Origin: Rhipicephalus microplus
Taxonomy: Eukaryota; Arthropoda; Arachnida; Ixodida; Ixodidae
Length of the DNA stretch: 64,000 bases
Assembly: GCF_043290135.1 (NCBI RefSeq)
Contig: NC_134710.1
Location: 460,761,376-460,825,375, forward strand
Direction: 5' to 3'
The notes beneath the pieces are model-generated. The model was not told where the DNA came from, ran no database searches, and saw nothing but the letters and a program-made list of their open reading frames with translations. This document shows positions 33,867 to 47,503 of this stretch, one piece after another. The position numbers and the translations under genes are program-made. The stretch's first letter is position 1; every line of letters starts with the position of its first letter.

Positions 33867-34232
33867 GCTTCAGCGATCAGGGGAATTATGGGTGGTACAC
33901 GGGTTTGCCCTTATAGCCTTCGTATTTATGTTCCTTTTGGCTTCGCGCGTCTTGAAGCAGCTTTGTCACGAATCGGCAAATGTTCAGCAGTTGCGCTTCG
34001 CGACCTTTACCCTGTAGGCTTACCAATAGGAATCGGGTAACGAAGCTCAAAATCGTCCGCTTTTTCTTTCGAAACAAAACCGGAACACAGCAATAAACAA
34101 AGTCACAAGATCGATTCGCCACCCGCAATTGCGAAGACTAGGCAAATCCGTGTACATGCCCATCGGTGTTATGGTCGCTGAACGATCGCAGTGCCAGGGT
34201 CCCCTATAGATAATTTTAAGCAAACGCTATAT
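33867..34232 (+). repeat. Dispersed repeat, copy 2 (uninterrupted)
   Basis: Same orientation and order as the split copy at 31110. Preserves the pre-insertion target 'gaagactaggcaaa'. Confidence 0.7.
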
Positions 34233-36434
34233 GCGTGGCCACTGCATTTTGTGTGTTGACCCAAAATTTCCCGGTTATATTATTGTGTTGATACTACTTC
34301 GCGCTCAGCGTGAACAGCCGAGTTTATTCTGCAACTAACGCGGCCAGCATAGTCACCATTCGAGCTCCCGAGCTTTCGTGCTTTATTACAGTTTATGATT
34401 ATGCTGATTTAGTAATTTGTCGTCTCGATGCACATGCCTCTCAAAGCTGCCGGAAACATACAACCGTTCCTATCACTTTTCCCGAAAGCGCCTTGAACAA
34501 AACAACTGAAGCACTCACCACAGGCGCATTCAGAAGGGTAAATTCCGCAGCATGAGCATTTTCATGATGCTGATAAGCACTCAGTACCTGGTCAAGGAAT
34601 GCTCAAGTCAGAAAAAGTTCATAACTACTGCTGTGCAAAAATGATAATTGTGAGACTGTGGCTTTGAAAACACTGGTGGAAGCCTCAGTCAGTGCGGGAA
34701 AGGTATACAAGGCCGCAGTAGCGCCTACGTCAGCTGGCATTGTGAAAGAAGTTGGCTGTGAGTGTCGATTTTGTATCGATAACAGATCGATAACAATAAA
34801 ACTACTACTAGAAGTCATTGCGTTGACACAGGGAAATAAAAAATGAGATGCGCGAACTGAAATAGGGGAGGTTTCTAGGTTTGTGGTGAATAACAACTAG
34901 GACCGAAAGAACATATCCAGGCACGTCAACAGCAAAGTAAACACTATGTAAGAGAGGAATAAAGGAACTCTTCGAGCTATTTACAAGTTCGCCGAAGACG
35001 ACTTGAAGGTGAAATCCACATTCTTTTTTTTTTGCTTCAGTCGTGTAATTGAAACGTGTAATTGGACCGTTTATGCGTCGGTGGCATCGAGTGATTGGAA
35101 AATACATCACGTGATGACGAAGTCATATATGACCTCAAACGTCACCAACAATTGCCAGATCATTAAGAAGTCATGTTATTTTAGATGATCATGTCTGCAC
35201 ATCACATCCTAGCTTGGTCAAAGGTGATCTGATCACGGAGGCGATGCAAAATAAAGCTCCCTCTTCCACCGAACCTAGAGGCTGCGCCAAACCTACCTCA
35301 TCCGGCGTATCAAGCTTTCGAAGGGTGGTGTGGATGGTGGCTGGTATGGGCGTCGGCAGGGGGGCGCAAAAGGGGCACTATAGCCCCCTCAATCCGCACC
35401 AGGGCGTGCCCAGGGCATGCACCAAGCTACACGGGTGTTCTCTCCCTCCTTCAGCCGCGATACAAGACGGATGTGCATCATTTCAGCCATGCCAAGATCC
35501 TGCTGACACTAATGGACCGGCGGGGCAGAATCAGTTCATCCATGGACTGAGAAGAAGATGACCTTCGTCTTCGAGTCGCCTAAGGTAGGTGACCCTGTGA
35601 GTTCTGGATAAAATGCATTAGGTTCCCACCTTAATTATTTGCGCACTGATTACACGGTACGCTTCAAGTGTAAAATGCAAGCCCCATAACCACAGCAAAT
35701 GAGAACACAGGCATCCTAACAAAGGTCACCAATATTAGATGCAGCATGACAAAAATTCAAGTCCTAAAGTAGCACTGAGCATCGAGACGAAACGTTCGGT
35801 GTCTTTGGCGTCTTAACTAATCACCGCCAAGAACAGAACAGGTTCGTCCACCGCTTTCCTTTTTGTTAGGCATGTTCAGTGATAATTCTGTCTGGCTATT
35901 TGGGACGAACAACACGGTCTAGTTTATGAACATGAAAGTCGAAACGCTCAGAAGTAGCCGTTTCTTCACAACAGCAGGCTTTAAGTCAGCCAAAATCACT
36001 CACGGCACGCGATGAAAGCAGGGAAAAGCAATATAGCGTTGTCAGCTCGGTCCTCGTGGCACTCCGCTCCAGGAGGGGAAAGCGCGGCGCTTCTATTTCT
36101 GAAAAGGTCCACTCTGTACTTGTAGAGACTGTGATGACCCGAAATTGGTCTCTTATTCTTCATACAACCGGGGCGTTATGCCTTCAGTATCCGTCATGCG
36201 GAACGACAGCGGCATACCCATATTACCTCCTGGGAATTTTTTTTGCTCTTCGGCGGTACACCCCCCCCCCCCCCGTATTCACTTCTTTTCATTAGCTTCT
36301 ATCGCCATCGGCGACTTGGACACATATTCGAAAAAGCGCTTCTCTAATGCGCGCAGCTTTTGTATGCCTGCTTGGGCGTCGTCGTCCCCGTCGCCCCCTC
36401 ACAGTCTGCACACATGGCGCCTTTGCCGAAACTC
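34233..36434. other. No gene recognised
   Basis: Open frames of 60-160 codons occur, notably 35214-35561 and 36145-36630 (+), but carry no domain or splice pattern I recognise, and some run through poly-C. Confidence 0.35.
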
Positions 36435-36564
36435 AAGCCTGTTTCACATGCGAGGGATTTTGCTCGAAGAGCAGGAGCGGCAGCCGCCACGCAAGGCTAA
36501 AGCTTGTTTCACATGCAAGCGATTTTGCTCCAAGGGCGGAGCGGCAGCCGCCGCGCCAGGCCAA
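36435..36564 (+). repeat. 65-bp tandem duplication
   Basis: Two units starting at 36435 and 36500, each with 'gtttcacatgc', 'gattttgctc' and 'ggagcggcagccgcc'. The leading words recur in reverse at the right end of the P-type transposon (53112-53132). Confidence 0.7.
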
Positions 36565-38505
36565 AACAGGTTTGTACCGCGGCGACTAGACGTCCTTGTG
36601 AAATTCGCTCGAGTTGGAAAAATTCGCTAGCGTCACAAGCGGCAGAGCGACCAGTGACGTCGTTTGACACGTGAGACGGGGGTGGAGTCGAGAAGTTGAC
36701 GCGCGCGCTGCGAGGAACTGGTTCCACAGAACAACTCGCTCCGACTTAGTAGTAGACGACATCCGTCCTCTCCCCGGCTCACAAACGTTTCGCACTGCTT
36801 TCAACAAGTCGCTGATAGAAGTGTTGAAACGATCTCTTCTTTGGGACGTCAAGATGAAGGATTTCCGCAAGAACCATAAGAAGAGCATTCTTTAGGGAGA
36901 AATTGCCGAACTTGCATACATCCATAAATTAAACGTCGCGGCTTGAACTGGCCATGTTCACTGGTGAAGTCGAAGTGCAGCTGTTTTCCTTTCGTTGCTC
37001 TCGACGATGCTTTCGCCGTAGTGTGAATAGCGTGCAGTGCCTTTTTTATTTCAATAACATTTATATAACATTAATTTTATTTCAATAACTATATTATGTC
37101 GCAGCAATTGTTGCTGGTTTAACAAATGATAACATTTGGTGTCGCGGTGCATAGATGAAAGGCTTCACACGAACGAGAGAGCAAGGACGGCTTCTACGGT
37201 AGTGGACTTGAGAAGTAGCATTCCACACAGGTCACTGAAAAGGAATTTCGTGATCTGACTCCACAAAGAAGGGGTGCGAAGCTTTTTGTCACGCTTCGGG
37301 GAAATAAAGCACTCATCAGAGGCCTTTATTTCTGTTCTCCCCTTCAACAACACCTTGAATTCTCACTGAAACCCTGGCTGACTTGTCCGCGTCCTCTGCG
37401 ACACTTTTCTGCCAGTGAGTAATTGCACCGCAGAGTGCTCAACTTTGCAGGCTGTCGACAGGTCCTGCCACACTGGCCAGCTGCTCTCCGTGACATTCAG
37501 TGCAGGAATGGGCGGATGGCTAGGCGAAAATAGATGTTCAGTCACGAGCACAACATACACTGCGTAGATAGTGAAGAACAGCTGTTGATTTCAGGCACCA
37601 GGGCAGCAACACAAATGATGTGATACTTTGGCTTTCCTGCTCACCACCGCTACATTTATGGACGCAAATGCAAGCTAAAGCAAGAATTGCTGCGTAGTTC
37701 TTTACCTGTGCCCCGCACATGTGTATATACAGCAGCCAAAGAACCGGGACAACGAGCGTACCATGTATATTATGCTACCTGCCGTTGGTGAAACTCTTCC
37801 TGGAGTGCTTTACTGAATCATTGAAAAATCTAAGAGGCTTACTGTTTAGGGTGCAAGCATACCAATTCGAGCGCCAGATGAGATGTAGACCATTCAACAA
37901 ACTCCAATGAAGGGTGTGTTCGCATCAGCCAAAGGGTGACCACAAACACTGCCGAAACTTACTACTTAGAGCTTTTATAAAAACTCTTATTTTGACTCGA
38001 GCGAACAGGTACAAAAATTTAGGTATAAATTTTGCGAGTTGTGTATACTGGGCTGACAGAAACCACGTTTAGCGTCCCAATGTTAAATCACTGAAAGCAA
38101 AAGCAATGAATCGGAGAAACATGGAAAGTGCTGCGCAAAACACGCTCGCACTTCTTAAGCATTCACCTAGCTGGAACAGCTGTACAATGAAACCATACAA
38201 GCAAACTCTTTGTTTTTGCTTCTCCATGATCAGTTCTATCAGTGCGTGACAAGAACCATACGTTAAAAAGCCAGGACAAAGCAAAAAGCAACTGCAAACG
38301 TTGCTTATTTGTTGTAAGATACATGTTAAAACCAGTTCAGTGTACAGACGCATAAAAGTCGAGCGGCTATTGATGATGAACCTCGTAGCACGGGGCGCCA
38401 AATGAAGGACTTTCAGATACCACTGAAAACAGCGGTTAACCGGCGCCTTCCGCAGACAACACTGCCCGCTAGAGCGGCGGGCATCACGCAAGAGCTGCGG
38501 CGCAT
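36565..38505. other. No gene recognised
   Basis: The CG-rich start (36565-36900) fades into AT-rich DNA. A 220-codon minus frame (38069-38731) overlaps the terminal-repeat motif at 38550 and is probably not a gene. Confidence 0.35.
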
Positions 38506-38583
38506 GTGAAATGAACGCGCGTCCGTGCGTCCTCCCGCCGCTCGTAAAGTCCCTGAAAAATAAACTAAAGTAGCGCCAACCGC
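38506..38583 (-). repeat. Candidate left terminal inverted repeat
   Basis: Inward from here the sequence reads CATGTGAAA, then, about 40 bases on, 'taaagtccctgaaa' and 'ataaactaaagtagcgcca'. The last two blocks match the right end (53065-53098) in inverted orientation with one base difference over about 34 bp. Confidence 0.5.
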
Positions 38584-41500
38584 ACCCCTTCGGCTCTACC
38601 TCCTCTCCCAGCAGCCACAGCAGCGCCTCTAGAGAGTCCACCAGGAAACTACGAATGCGAAAGCACGCGGGCGCACTGGATGTGCCAGACGCTTGGGCAG
38701 CTCGGGCACTGCTGCGCCGTGCGTTTTTCATCGAGTGGCCCGTGCCTCGGGTATGCTGAAAAAGTACGCCGGTCGCGTCTGTTCGGGGAGCGCACGCTCA
38801 CTTCACAGAAGCAAAGTCTACGGCGGCCATCGTTCCGAGATTCTTCATCACTGCCCCAGCGTGTGTGCGGCGTTGCCAGTATTTCGTATTCGGTACACTT
38901 CCTTAGCATTTCATTCGTCGCTGAACAGTTCTTTGTATCGTTAGTGTGGCGAGATTACTCGTTCGTTGGTCGATTCGAAGGAATAGAAAGCTAGCTACCC
39001 TTCGCAAAACAGGCAATGGATCGTTCTACGTTTCAAAGCAAGCGTTTCGTGCGAAGAAGCCAACCTTTCTACTGTAGAAAAATCTACGAAAACAACTATG
39101 ACTTTGGCACGCTCTTCTTGGACCGTCGGTACCGAAAGCTTGAAAAGGTCACCGCAGCAATATTTAATACAGCGCCGTGCGCAGCCGAAGTAAAGACTCA
39201 GATATACGTTGTCGGCGCGGGGCCGACCAGTTCGAGTTCACCGTCAATTGCATGAAGCGGCTGCGTGGGCGAGTTAGGCCATGTGATACTACTGGCAAGT
39301 GCTGACAAAATCAGGTCACATGGCCATGCTGATTCTTTCTTCGGTCTGTGAGGTTAAATGCTGCTCGCATTATTCGATGTACAGTAATTTAAACAACTAC
39401 TGCACATCGTGCGCGTATATAGACAGACGTGGCTTGTTACAGTCCGCATATAAGCTATATTGGTATGTATACTAGTGTAAAACTGCGTGAGTTCGCTGAT
39501 ATTGGAAAAAAGAGAAAGCGCAGCTGAGGAGGCAATAGAGCCCATAGAAGTATCACGTAAGACAGGTGGTAAACAAACGAAATACTATCTGAAAAATACA
39601 AAAAAGGTAGCGTTCGCGCATGCATAGTGCTTTTTAGCATCTCTCTCTAGCAGCTGAAAGCGCAACCCAACAAATAAAACATATATGAAGACTGAACTTT
39701 GTCCTTTTTCCCTGCGTTTCTCTTCTATCTGCCAACAAGTTTGAGAGTTTAACCTCCTCGACAGGACCTAAAAATCTGCATACAAGGGGTGCATGCAGCC
39801 CGACCATACTAACATTTGCGATTGCTGTAAAACATATTCCAATTGGAGACTTGCAGTTGTTAGTCTAGCATGCGTCCAATGAAATTTTCTACCTATGTTC
39901 TCGTCCATGCCTTCATTCTTTTAATAGGTGTGTTAAAATACAATCAATAAAAATGAGTAAGCATAGTTTGTTCCATAAAGAATAACGCATCTCAAGCTAC
40001 TTGGTTATTATTATAAGGTACGAACAGCTCGCATTTCACAAGGACAGAGGTTGGGGTAGTGCAATAATGTTTCTCCTCTGTGTTCTGGTGAAGTCCATAC
40101 CGTTTGTGTCCAGTGTTACATGAAGTTTCTTCTTTGCACATATGATTGTCCCCATTGTTTAAGCAGAATACATCTCTCTTAGAATAATGTTTTACACTTA
40201 CATACCGGCTCTAGGCCACTCAACATCCATCACACCTCGGTCTTCCCTGGCATAAATACATAAGAATGACTGCGTCTGGGAAGGCAGCATTGAGTACACG
40301 CGTATCCTTGAGATGTTCATGGCATGATATGTTTATGCGTATGCCATCATAATAGCATGCAATATGTCGAGCGAACAAAAGGGCTTGGTATTCATTAGAA
40401 AACCCCATTCCATAATGTCACTTTATTGATGAACACCAAAGTTCAAGTACAGTTGATTCTATGCAAAAACTGAATGAAGGGTACAAAACATGACATTTAT
40501 TCAACATTTCATGAAAATGCAGGACTGCCTCAATCATACATGATAATTATGCAGTGTACACAATAAATGACATGAAATATGTGTTAACGGTGACTTGTTG
40601 CTACACGTGCATATCACAATGACAAGAGTAAAGAAAAGCGATGGCATTCGTGGTGCACTCTCAACTAGCGACAAGTAGACGCAATTTGTGCCAAACACCT
40701 TTATCAAGATTAACACTCCACATGTGGAATTTAGCGAATGAAATGAAGTACACATACTGAACTTTTGAAAGCACAGGAATAGGAAGTAGACATGGAAAGC
40801 CCCTACTGGGGATATGCAAAACATATTATGCAGATATGTAGGCATGAAACTGGACATACACGTAAAAGACATAATAAAACAGATGTAATAGGCACAGCAA
40901 AACCACGCACCTAATCATAGACTAGTGAGGGTAACAACAGCTCTATCTGTAGAGAAGAAGAGCGAAATTAGGCACTAAAATCGAAGACAACCGAGATGTA
41001 GTTGGACTAAAAACACACGAGCTTATAATTGCCCTCAACAACAAGTGCAAAGCTGTAAAATCATAGGGCAACAATAGCTTCAGCCTCAAGACAAGAGGAA
41101 AATCAGCCACAGGCCAACCTAGCAGAAGTCAAAATAAAAATACACGCGCTTAGAATTGCGTTTGGCAAGAAATGCAAAGCAAAGAGAGGAAAAACGAGAA
41201 AACAGACACAGAGGCAATGAACAAAACCATTACTACACTGACATCTGAAGCAGAAATTTAAGGCGGTAAACCACCAAGGCAGAAAGTAAGCGAAATTTCC
41301 CGAGTGACGAGAAACATAATGAAGAACAGGAACACTTGACCCAGAATATTAAAAGTAGGCTTAGCTAAGTTAACAAAGCTTCTCATCAAGAACTGCAGTC
41401 ACACAGAATTACAACGTAATTGAGATCGAGACACCACCCAAGCTACTTAAAGGGAACTGCTTATAAAGGACCAAAATGTACACACTGAAACAAACAGGGC

Positions 41501-41950
41501 AAACGTGTTAGAAATTTCAATGACATTATGATGGCAACTGAAAACATCTGCTCTGAACCGTACGGATCAAAGATGAGTAATTACTGTTGAAATGGAATCA
41601 CAATAGGACAAAACACTTGCAGTTCCTCATGTACGGTACTTGGGGATTCAAACGCAACATCAATTTTTTTGGCATAGCTGGTATGCACTCCTGCTCGAAA
41701 TAACCACGTCATGTCGTGATAAATATAGTCTCTAAGAATAATTTTGGCTCTGATATACACGTTCTAGTCGAAATTACGCCAATATGACCCGAACTTAACG
41801 CAGTGTCAACAAAAGTATGTGCGTTATTGAGACCATAATTCCTGCATTTCAATCCGTGAGTACTGTACCTACAGACTAGGTTAAGAGGCCATACCACATA
41901 TGCAACATAGGAAAACGGAAGGAAAACACGAAAGAAATGAGGCATACACA
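38584..41950. other. Non-coding interior, left part of P-type transposon
   Basis: No domain recognised. If the transposon boundaries are right this is 3' flank of the transposase gene plus later debris. Confidence 0.35.
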
Positions 41951-43702
41951 CTATTTTACATTGGTTGTAGCAGCCTGCTTTTCAATGCTACGACTACCAG
42001 TTTTTTCATCTTTAGCTTCATCAGCTGCCAAACGCATATTCTCTTTCCGCAGAAGAATGTTAATTCTGGTTTCAAAAATTGCTCTCAGCAACTTCTCCTG
42101 AATGTTGTGGCAAGGTGGAAAACAATTGACAGCTTGCACACTGTCATTAGTGGTGGCCACAAGTTGACCAATCGTAACTTCATTGCACAGAAGCTTGTTG
42201 CTATTCACTCTGAACATATTCTCAGCTGTTTCGAGCAAATGAAGTACTGCTGGCCCTGGTGATACGAGCTTGCTGTCATCAGTGAAGGATTTTAACTTTG
42301 TGAGCACACTAGCTACGTTCGACACTGTGGCAGTTTTGCACTGCTCACAAATCCCTGTGTGCTTTGCAACACTCTTTACCACAAACCCAGCAAGGTAAAT
42401 AAGAGACTCATGCTCCATCATGCTTATGTCGAGATCACTGGGATATTCAACAGCTTCTGTATCATTGCTGTTAGGTGCTCTTGCGTGGCAATTTTGGATG
42501 CCAACTAGAGAAGGAGCATCGTCGATAGCATAGCTTCTACTTCTACTGTGCCGAAAGAACTGTGCCAAAGTAGCAGCTCGAATAGCACTACGAAATTGAA
42601 GAGCTTTTGGTACTGCATTCTTCGCCCTCAGAGAGGAGAACAAATTCTCAAGAGAATCTTGGGCAAATCGGCTGAGCAAAACGAAAAAGAAGCCCTTCTC
42701 ATTAAGATAATAAAGCTGCAGTTCCAATGCAACTTTACACACCAAAATTATGCCCGTCTGCACAGGCTTCCACACGTGTTTCTCTGGAGAGCCTATCTTC
42801 AGATCTGTAAAAAGAGTTACCATATCCTTTGAAAAAAATCAGTGAGTCCTCATATTTCTGATAATTTAACTTGCTGGTGCCAAGCTTTGTTGTACGTGAT
42901 GTTAGTACTTTGAACCACCTATAAATGGTTTCTATGAACCATGCTGTTGTCAACGCTTCTTAGGGCAAACCTCCCCTTTGGACCAGGAGACGTAGTGCAG
43001 CTGCAGTATCGTGATTTAGCAACGAAAATGCAGGCACCACTTTTATTTTCTCATAGTGTCCTGGGTCCAAGAAGGATGGTTTCAAGTGCGGTGCTATGTT
43101 TAATTGCAGTTCAGAGTCTATTTCTACCAGCTTCTGAATCGGCACAAGGTTAACCTCATTCGAAGGCAGCTTGTGCTTTTCGACCACATTTTTGGGAAGG
43201 AAAATCGATTGACCACGTGTGAGGTGGTTCCTCAAGTTCTTTAGCAAATGTGCGGTGTCTGTCATAAAATAAAGCTTGCGATTTTGGTCAACAGGATGAC
43301 AAGACACTCTTGACACAGATGCTTTCCCACAACTATGCCAAATTCTCTCCGGAGCGCCATATTCCCACCACCCATGTCGCTAACGACTGCATCTATACGA
43401 ACCCCGATTGTTTCACATTCCTGAATAATTTCAATCAACTGTTCTTGAACTGCAGCACTGCTGAACGAGTTTCCAGTAAGATGATAAGCAACTGTCTGCT
43501 TCCATCTTTGTGTAACCCCACCCAGCATGAAAACAAGTCCATGCGTTGCCACTGCAGCATGTGACAGAGAACCGTCGGCCAAAGGTAAAGTTGGCCTTCC
43601 AATAACAGTGCCAGTCGTTTGGTTAAACGCAAGCCCTGAGCTCAACTGAATTTCATCGAGCATCAGAACTGCATGCCTCTCATGCTCCTTCACGGTGGTT
43701 AT
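41951..43702 (-). pseudogene. P-element-type transposase, catalytic and C-terminal exon
   Basis: Begins after a good splice acceptor (tatttcag, 43703-43710) and reads 'ERHAVLMLDEIQLSSGLAF', 'GGVTQRWKQTVAYHLTGNSF' and 'DAVVSDMGGGN', then after a one-base frameshift near 43325 'YFMTDTAHLLKNLRNHLTRG' and 'IAPHLKPSFLDPGHYEKIKV'. Further frameshifts lead to 'FAQDSLENLFSSLRA' and 'ALQFRSAIRAATLAQFF', ending at 41951. These blocks are the RNase H-like core, GTP-binding-type insertion region and C-terminus of P transposase/THAP9. At least three frameshifts break it. The wording of conserved blocks is still sharp, so decay is fairly recent. Confidence 0.85.
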
Positions 43703-44160
43703 CTGAAATATGCAACATGCATTAGGCAACAAAGGCATTAATAAAGACATTTAAAATACAAGGCTTTTCAAGAATAAACAGGCAGTGCACAGTGCAAGCT
43801 CTATTTCGATGTTTGCATGCAAGAAGATTATCACCTATTGAAATTTATGTGGAATCGTGCCTAGTTAGAGGACCTGAAGTCCTAAGTGAAGGAAAGGTGA
43901 GAATATCTTGTGGAAACTTTATGAATGGCCGCTAAAACGTGCACAACAAAGAGCGCAGTGACAGGCACTAACACTGGCACTAGCAACACATGAAAGCTTA
44001 ATAAATAGTAGAGTTTACGTACGAAAATCATGATACGATCATGAGACATGCTATAATGAGGCTCTGGAAAAGGTTTCACCTTTTGCTGAAGGTGTACTGC
44101 TGAAAGAGATGCTCACAAGAATAAATGTAAAAAATATATTCAGCTACACCATCCTTTCAC

Positions 44161-44355
44161 CTTTAAAGCAAGGGACTTCAGAACCTCATGTAGAATTCCT
44201 GGTGAGAACTTGTAGTTTTCAGCACGACGTTGTAAAGTTCTTTCACTCGGAAGGGGTACAGAGAGCTCTCTGACCGCATTGTAGCCTCTGGATCCACATG
44301 CCAAACGGAGCTTGAGGCCTGTCTATGTAGTCTCTGTAGACCATTGCTTCCCTCA
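44161..44355 (-). pseudogene. P-type transposase exon with in-frame stop
   Basis: Reads 'KLRLACGSRGYNAVREL' followed by 'LPSERTLQRRAENYKFSPGI', the conserved block before the catalytic core in P transposases (C-G-x-R-G-Y and LPS.RTL.RR). A TAG stop precedes it by a few codons. A donor-like GTGAAA lies at 44155-44160. The nested LINE begins a dozen bases upstream. Confidence 0.75.
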
Positions 44356-44617
44356 CATACTGGGCATAGTTAGGGCATAGGGCATAGTTTATTTCAGTTA
44401 TTAGTACAGAAAAGGAACAGTATACAAAGTATATATACAGGAGGATTTGCGAAAGCACAAGGTTGCAGGGGGACCTCCTGTTCAAAATGGGAATATAAAT
44501 TTACTCAATTAGCAGTAACAGTGAAAACAGAGAGTTGAGTGAATTGATAAAACCAACACTAACTCAGAAACAAGTAAAAAGAAGAGTGGAATAAACAATA
44601 TAACAAGATAAAAACTT

Positions 44618-47463
44618 CTAGTAGTTTATCAAGTACGAATACAATTGTTTTTTAAATGTGCCAATAGTCGAGCATTGCTTGATGGGAGATGGCAATGAAT
44701 TCCATAATAATAATGCTGAGAAATATGCAGTGTGGCGACCAAAATTAGTGCGGATAGTAGGTAGTAGAAAATTTCCATTTGAAGCGAATCTAGTACGGTT
44801 TAAGTTAGACAAAGCATTAGGATAAAACACGCTTGATGGGACAAGATGGTGCAATGACTTGAACAGCATGATAATGAGGTGATATTTAAATAAACTAACA
44901 GTAGAAAGTATTTCAAAGTTATAATTATGATGCACTAGAACGATATGAACTGAAAGTCATTAGTCTGATGGCTTGGTTTTGAATGTGCTGAATGGGAGAT
45001 AAGTGGGTGAGGTATGTATTTCCCCAAGTGGTGATGCAATAATTAATATGGCTGTGAATAAAAGCATAATATAACTTGATTAGAGTTGAAATGTTAAAGT
45101 AGTAACGTGCTCTGATTAGAATCCTGACACCAAATGCTAGTTTTTTGCGCAAATGAATAACACGATTACAGTATTTTAGGTTGCTGTCGTGAACGATTCC
45201 TAAGAAAGAGCATTCATTGTCAGCGTTAATGTGTGAGCCATTTAGCTTAATAAAAATTTGGGAGGGAAGAACTTTGTTAGCTGAGGGGAATATCATGAAC
45301 TTAGTTTTCTTAGGGTTAATGCTGAGGGAATTCGTGAGACACCAGCTTAAGATGTTATTTAGATCTTTTTGTAATTTTAGCGTTAAAGGGTCAATTGATT
45401 TACCAGTGGCTAGTATTGTAGTGTCATCGGCATAAAGAAAAGGCAGAGAGTTAGTAACTGAAAGGGGAAGGTCATTCATGTAAATTAAAAATAAAAGCGG
45501 GTCAAGAAGGGACCCTCGAGGAACACCCTGATTAGTAATAAGAAAATCTGATAAAGTAGAGCGAACATAAACAGCCTGCTGTCTATTACAGAGGTAACTT
45601 TTATTGAGTGTAAGGGCAGGTCCAACAATACCAATGGCCGTGAGTTTGGTTGCCCGGATGCTGTGATTAAGTGAGTCGAAAGCTTTGGTTAGGTCAATGA
45701 ACAATGCTCCAGCTAATTCACCAGAATCAATAGCTTTTTTAATCTTATCAGTGAAAGTTAACAATGCAAGATTAGTCGAGAAAGCAGGTCCAAAACCAAA
45801 CTGACTAGGAGCTAAAATGGAAAACTTAGACAATTAATTAGTTATATGTTTCTCAATACACTTTTCTATTATTTTACTAAAAGATGATAAGATAGCTATG
45901 GGGCGATAATTAGATATGAAAGTTCTCTCGCCTTATTTGAACACTGGTATTATTTTGGCCTGTTTTATTTGTGATGGGAATGTACCTGTCTTGAATTTAG
46001 ATTGATAATGCGGGATAGAGGGACGGCAATATGGTTGCAATTAGCTTAATGTAGGACGAGTGAACTCCGTCCAGTCCAGGAGAGGTTACTTTAAGATTAT
46101 GAATAATGCTCATAATTTTGTTAGGGTCAGTTGGGAAGAGGTAGAAAGATTGTGAAGAGCGGACCTGAGATTTATTGCACGATGGGGGTGTACTAAAAGC
46201 TTGTTTACAGTAAAATGAGTTGAATTCATTCGCAATGTCAATTGGCTGATCTAAGACACGGTCAGCAATTTGAAGCTCAGTGATAGTTAATTCGGACGTG
46301 TTCTTGTTTAGGAGGGAGTTAATAATTTTCCATTGTTTTTTAGAGTTGTTGCCAGCACGCGCTATTTTTTCTTCGTAATAACTTTTTCTAGCTGCTTTTA
46401 AGAGTCTATTGAGAGTATTAAAATAGAGGGTGTAACGATGTTATAGATTCATATTGAAAGGACGGCGTTTCACTTTGTTGTAGAGGTTTTCGTTTTTACG
46501 CATGCATGTCAATAGACTGTTCGTTATCCAGGTCCAGGGATAATGGGGTGCTGAGTATATACTTTTACATTTTACTACCGTGACGCTACCGTGAATGCAT
46601 TTGCATATGCGAGACGAAAGAAAATCAAAAGCTAAGTTGGCATCAGTGTATGTTTCAATGAAAGACCAGTCGACATTTGTTACGCGGTTCACATACTCTT
46701 CTTTGTTTAGAATTGATTTAGAAAACCTTAAATTGCGATTATGCTTGAATTTTTTACATGAGAAGAAAACAAGGTAATGGTCAGTAATATTTACTTTAAG
46801 AACACCCCTGTGTTAAGGTGAAAGGAAGTTAGACAGAACATGGTCAATGAGTGTGCTACTGCGGCCAGAAATGCATCTAGTTGGAAGTGTGATTAAGGAC
46901 TCGTAACCAAAACCTTGGTAACAATTTGCATATTCAATGCGATTGGAAGTATCTTCAAGTAAATCAATGTTTAAGTCACCCCCAATAACAACATTTTTAC
47001 GTTCACATGATAATGTTTCAAGGACAGCATAGAGACTTGAAAAGAACTCAGAAATTGACGATGAAGGCGACCGATAGATAGTTTCAATGATAAGTTTACC
47101 AGTGGATGAAGGCTTGTCTAGTTCTATCCAAACAAATTCGCAGCTATCGACGACAATATGAAGGTCAGATCTGCGTTTATAGGGCAAAGTAGGTGAAATA
47201 AAGATGGCTGCGCCACCATGGCTACTTGATGTGCGATTGCAGTATTCTGACAAGTAACCTTGTAAGCCAAACAAGTTTTGATCCTCTAGTGTAAGCCATA
47301 TTTACGAGATGCAGACGAGGGAAAAGGAACTTTTGAAAGAATACAAAAGAGCGTTTATTTCATCATGATTTTTTCTTAGACTACGCGCGTTAGTGTGAAG
47401 TCCTGATATGGCAGAGTTATTCAAGAAGGAATCTAAGTTATTGATACTAAAATAAGACGACAT
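44618..47463 (-). pseudogene. Nested LINE ORF2 (endonuclease + RT), broken
   Basis: Starts at ATG 47463 ('MSSYFSINNLDSFL'), with a TAA where the endonuclease motif S-E-T-W should stand. Endonuclease blocks 'GGAAIFISP', 'ETIYRSP' and 'IGGDLNIDLL' lie in 46813-47274. RT blocks in 44925-45833: 'FGFGPAFSTNLALLTF', 'ALFIDLTKAFDSLNH', 'QGVPRGSLLDPLLFLIY' and YADD (45423-45434, intact). The C-terminus (44618-44935) has 'LLWNSLPSPIK'. No RNase H, so CR1-like. Frameshifts separate the three blocks. Confidence 0.85.
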
Positions 47464-47503
47464 GATGACGCGCAGTGTTTCCTAGATAGATAAGTGACCA
47501 GAT

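Noticed and set aside
38069..38731. 220-codon minus-strand frame
   Set aside because: It spans the candidate transposon end and ordinary flank; no recognised domain, so likely chance or a repeat-borne frame.
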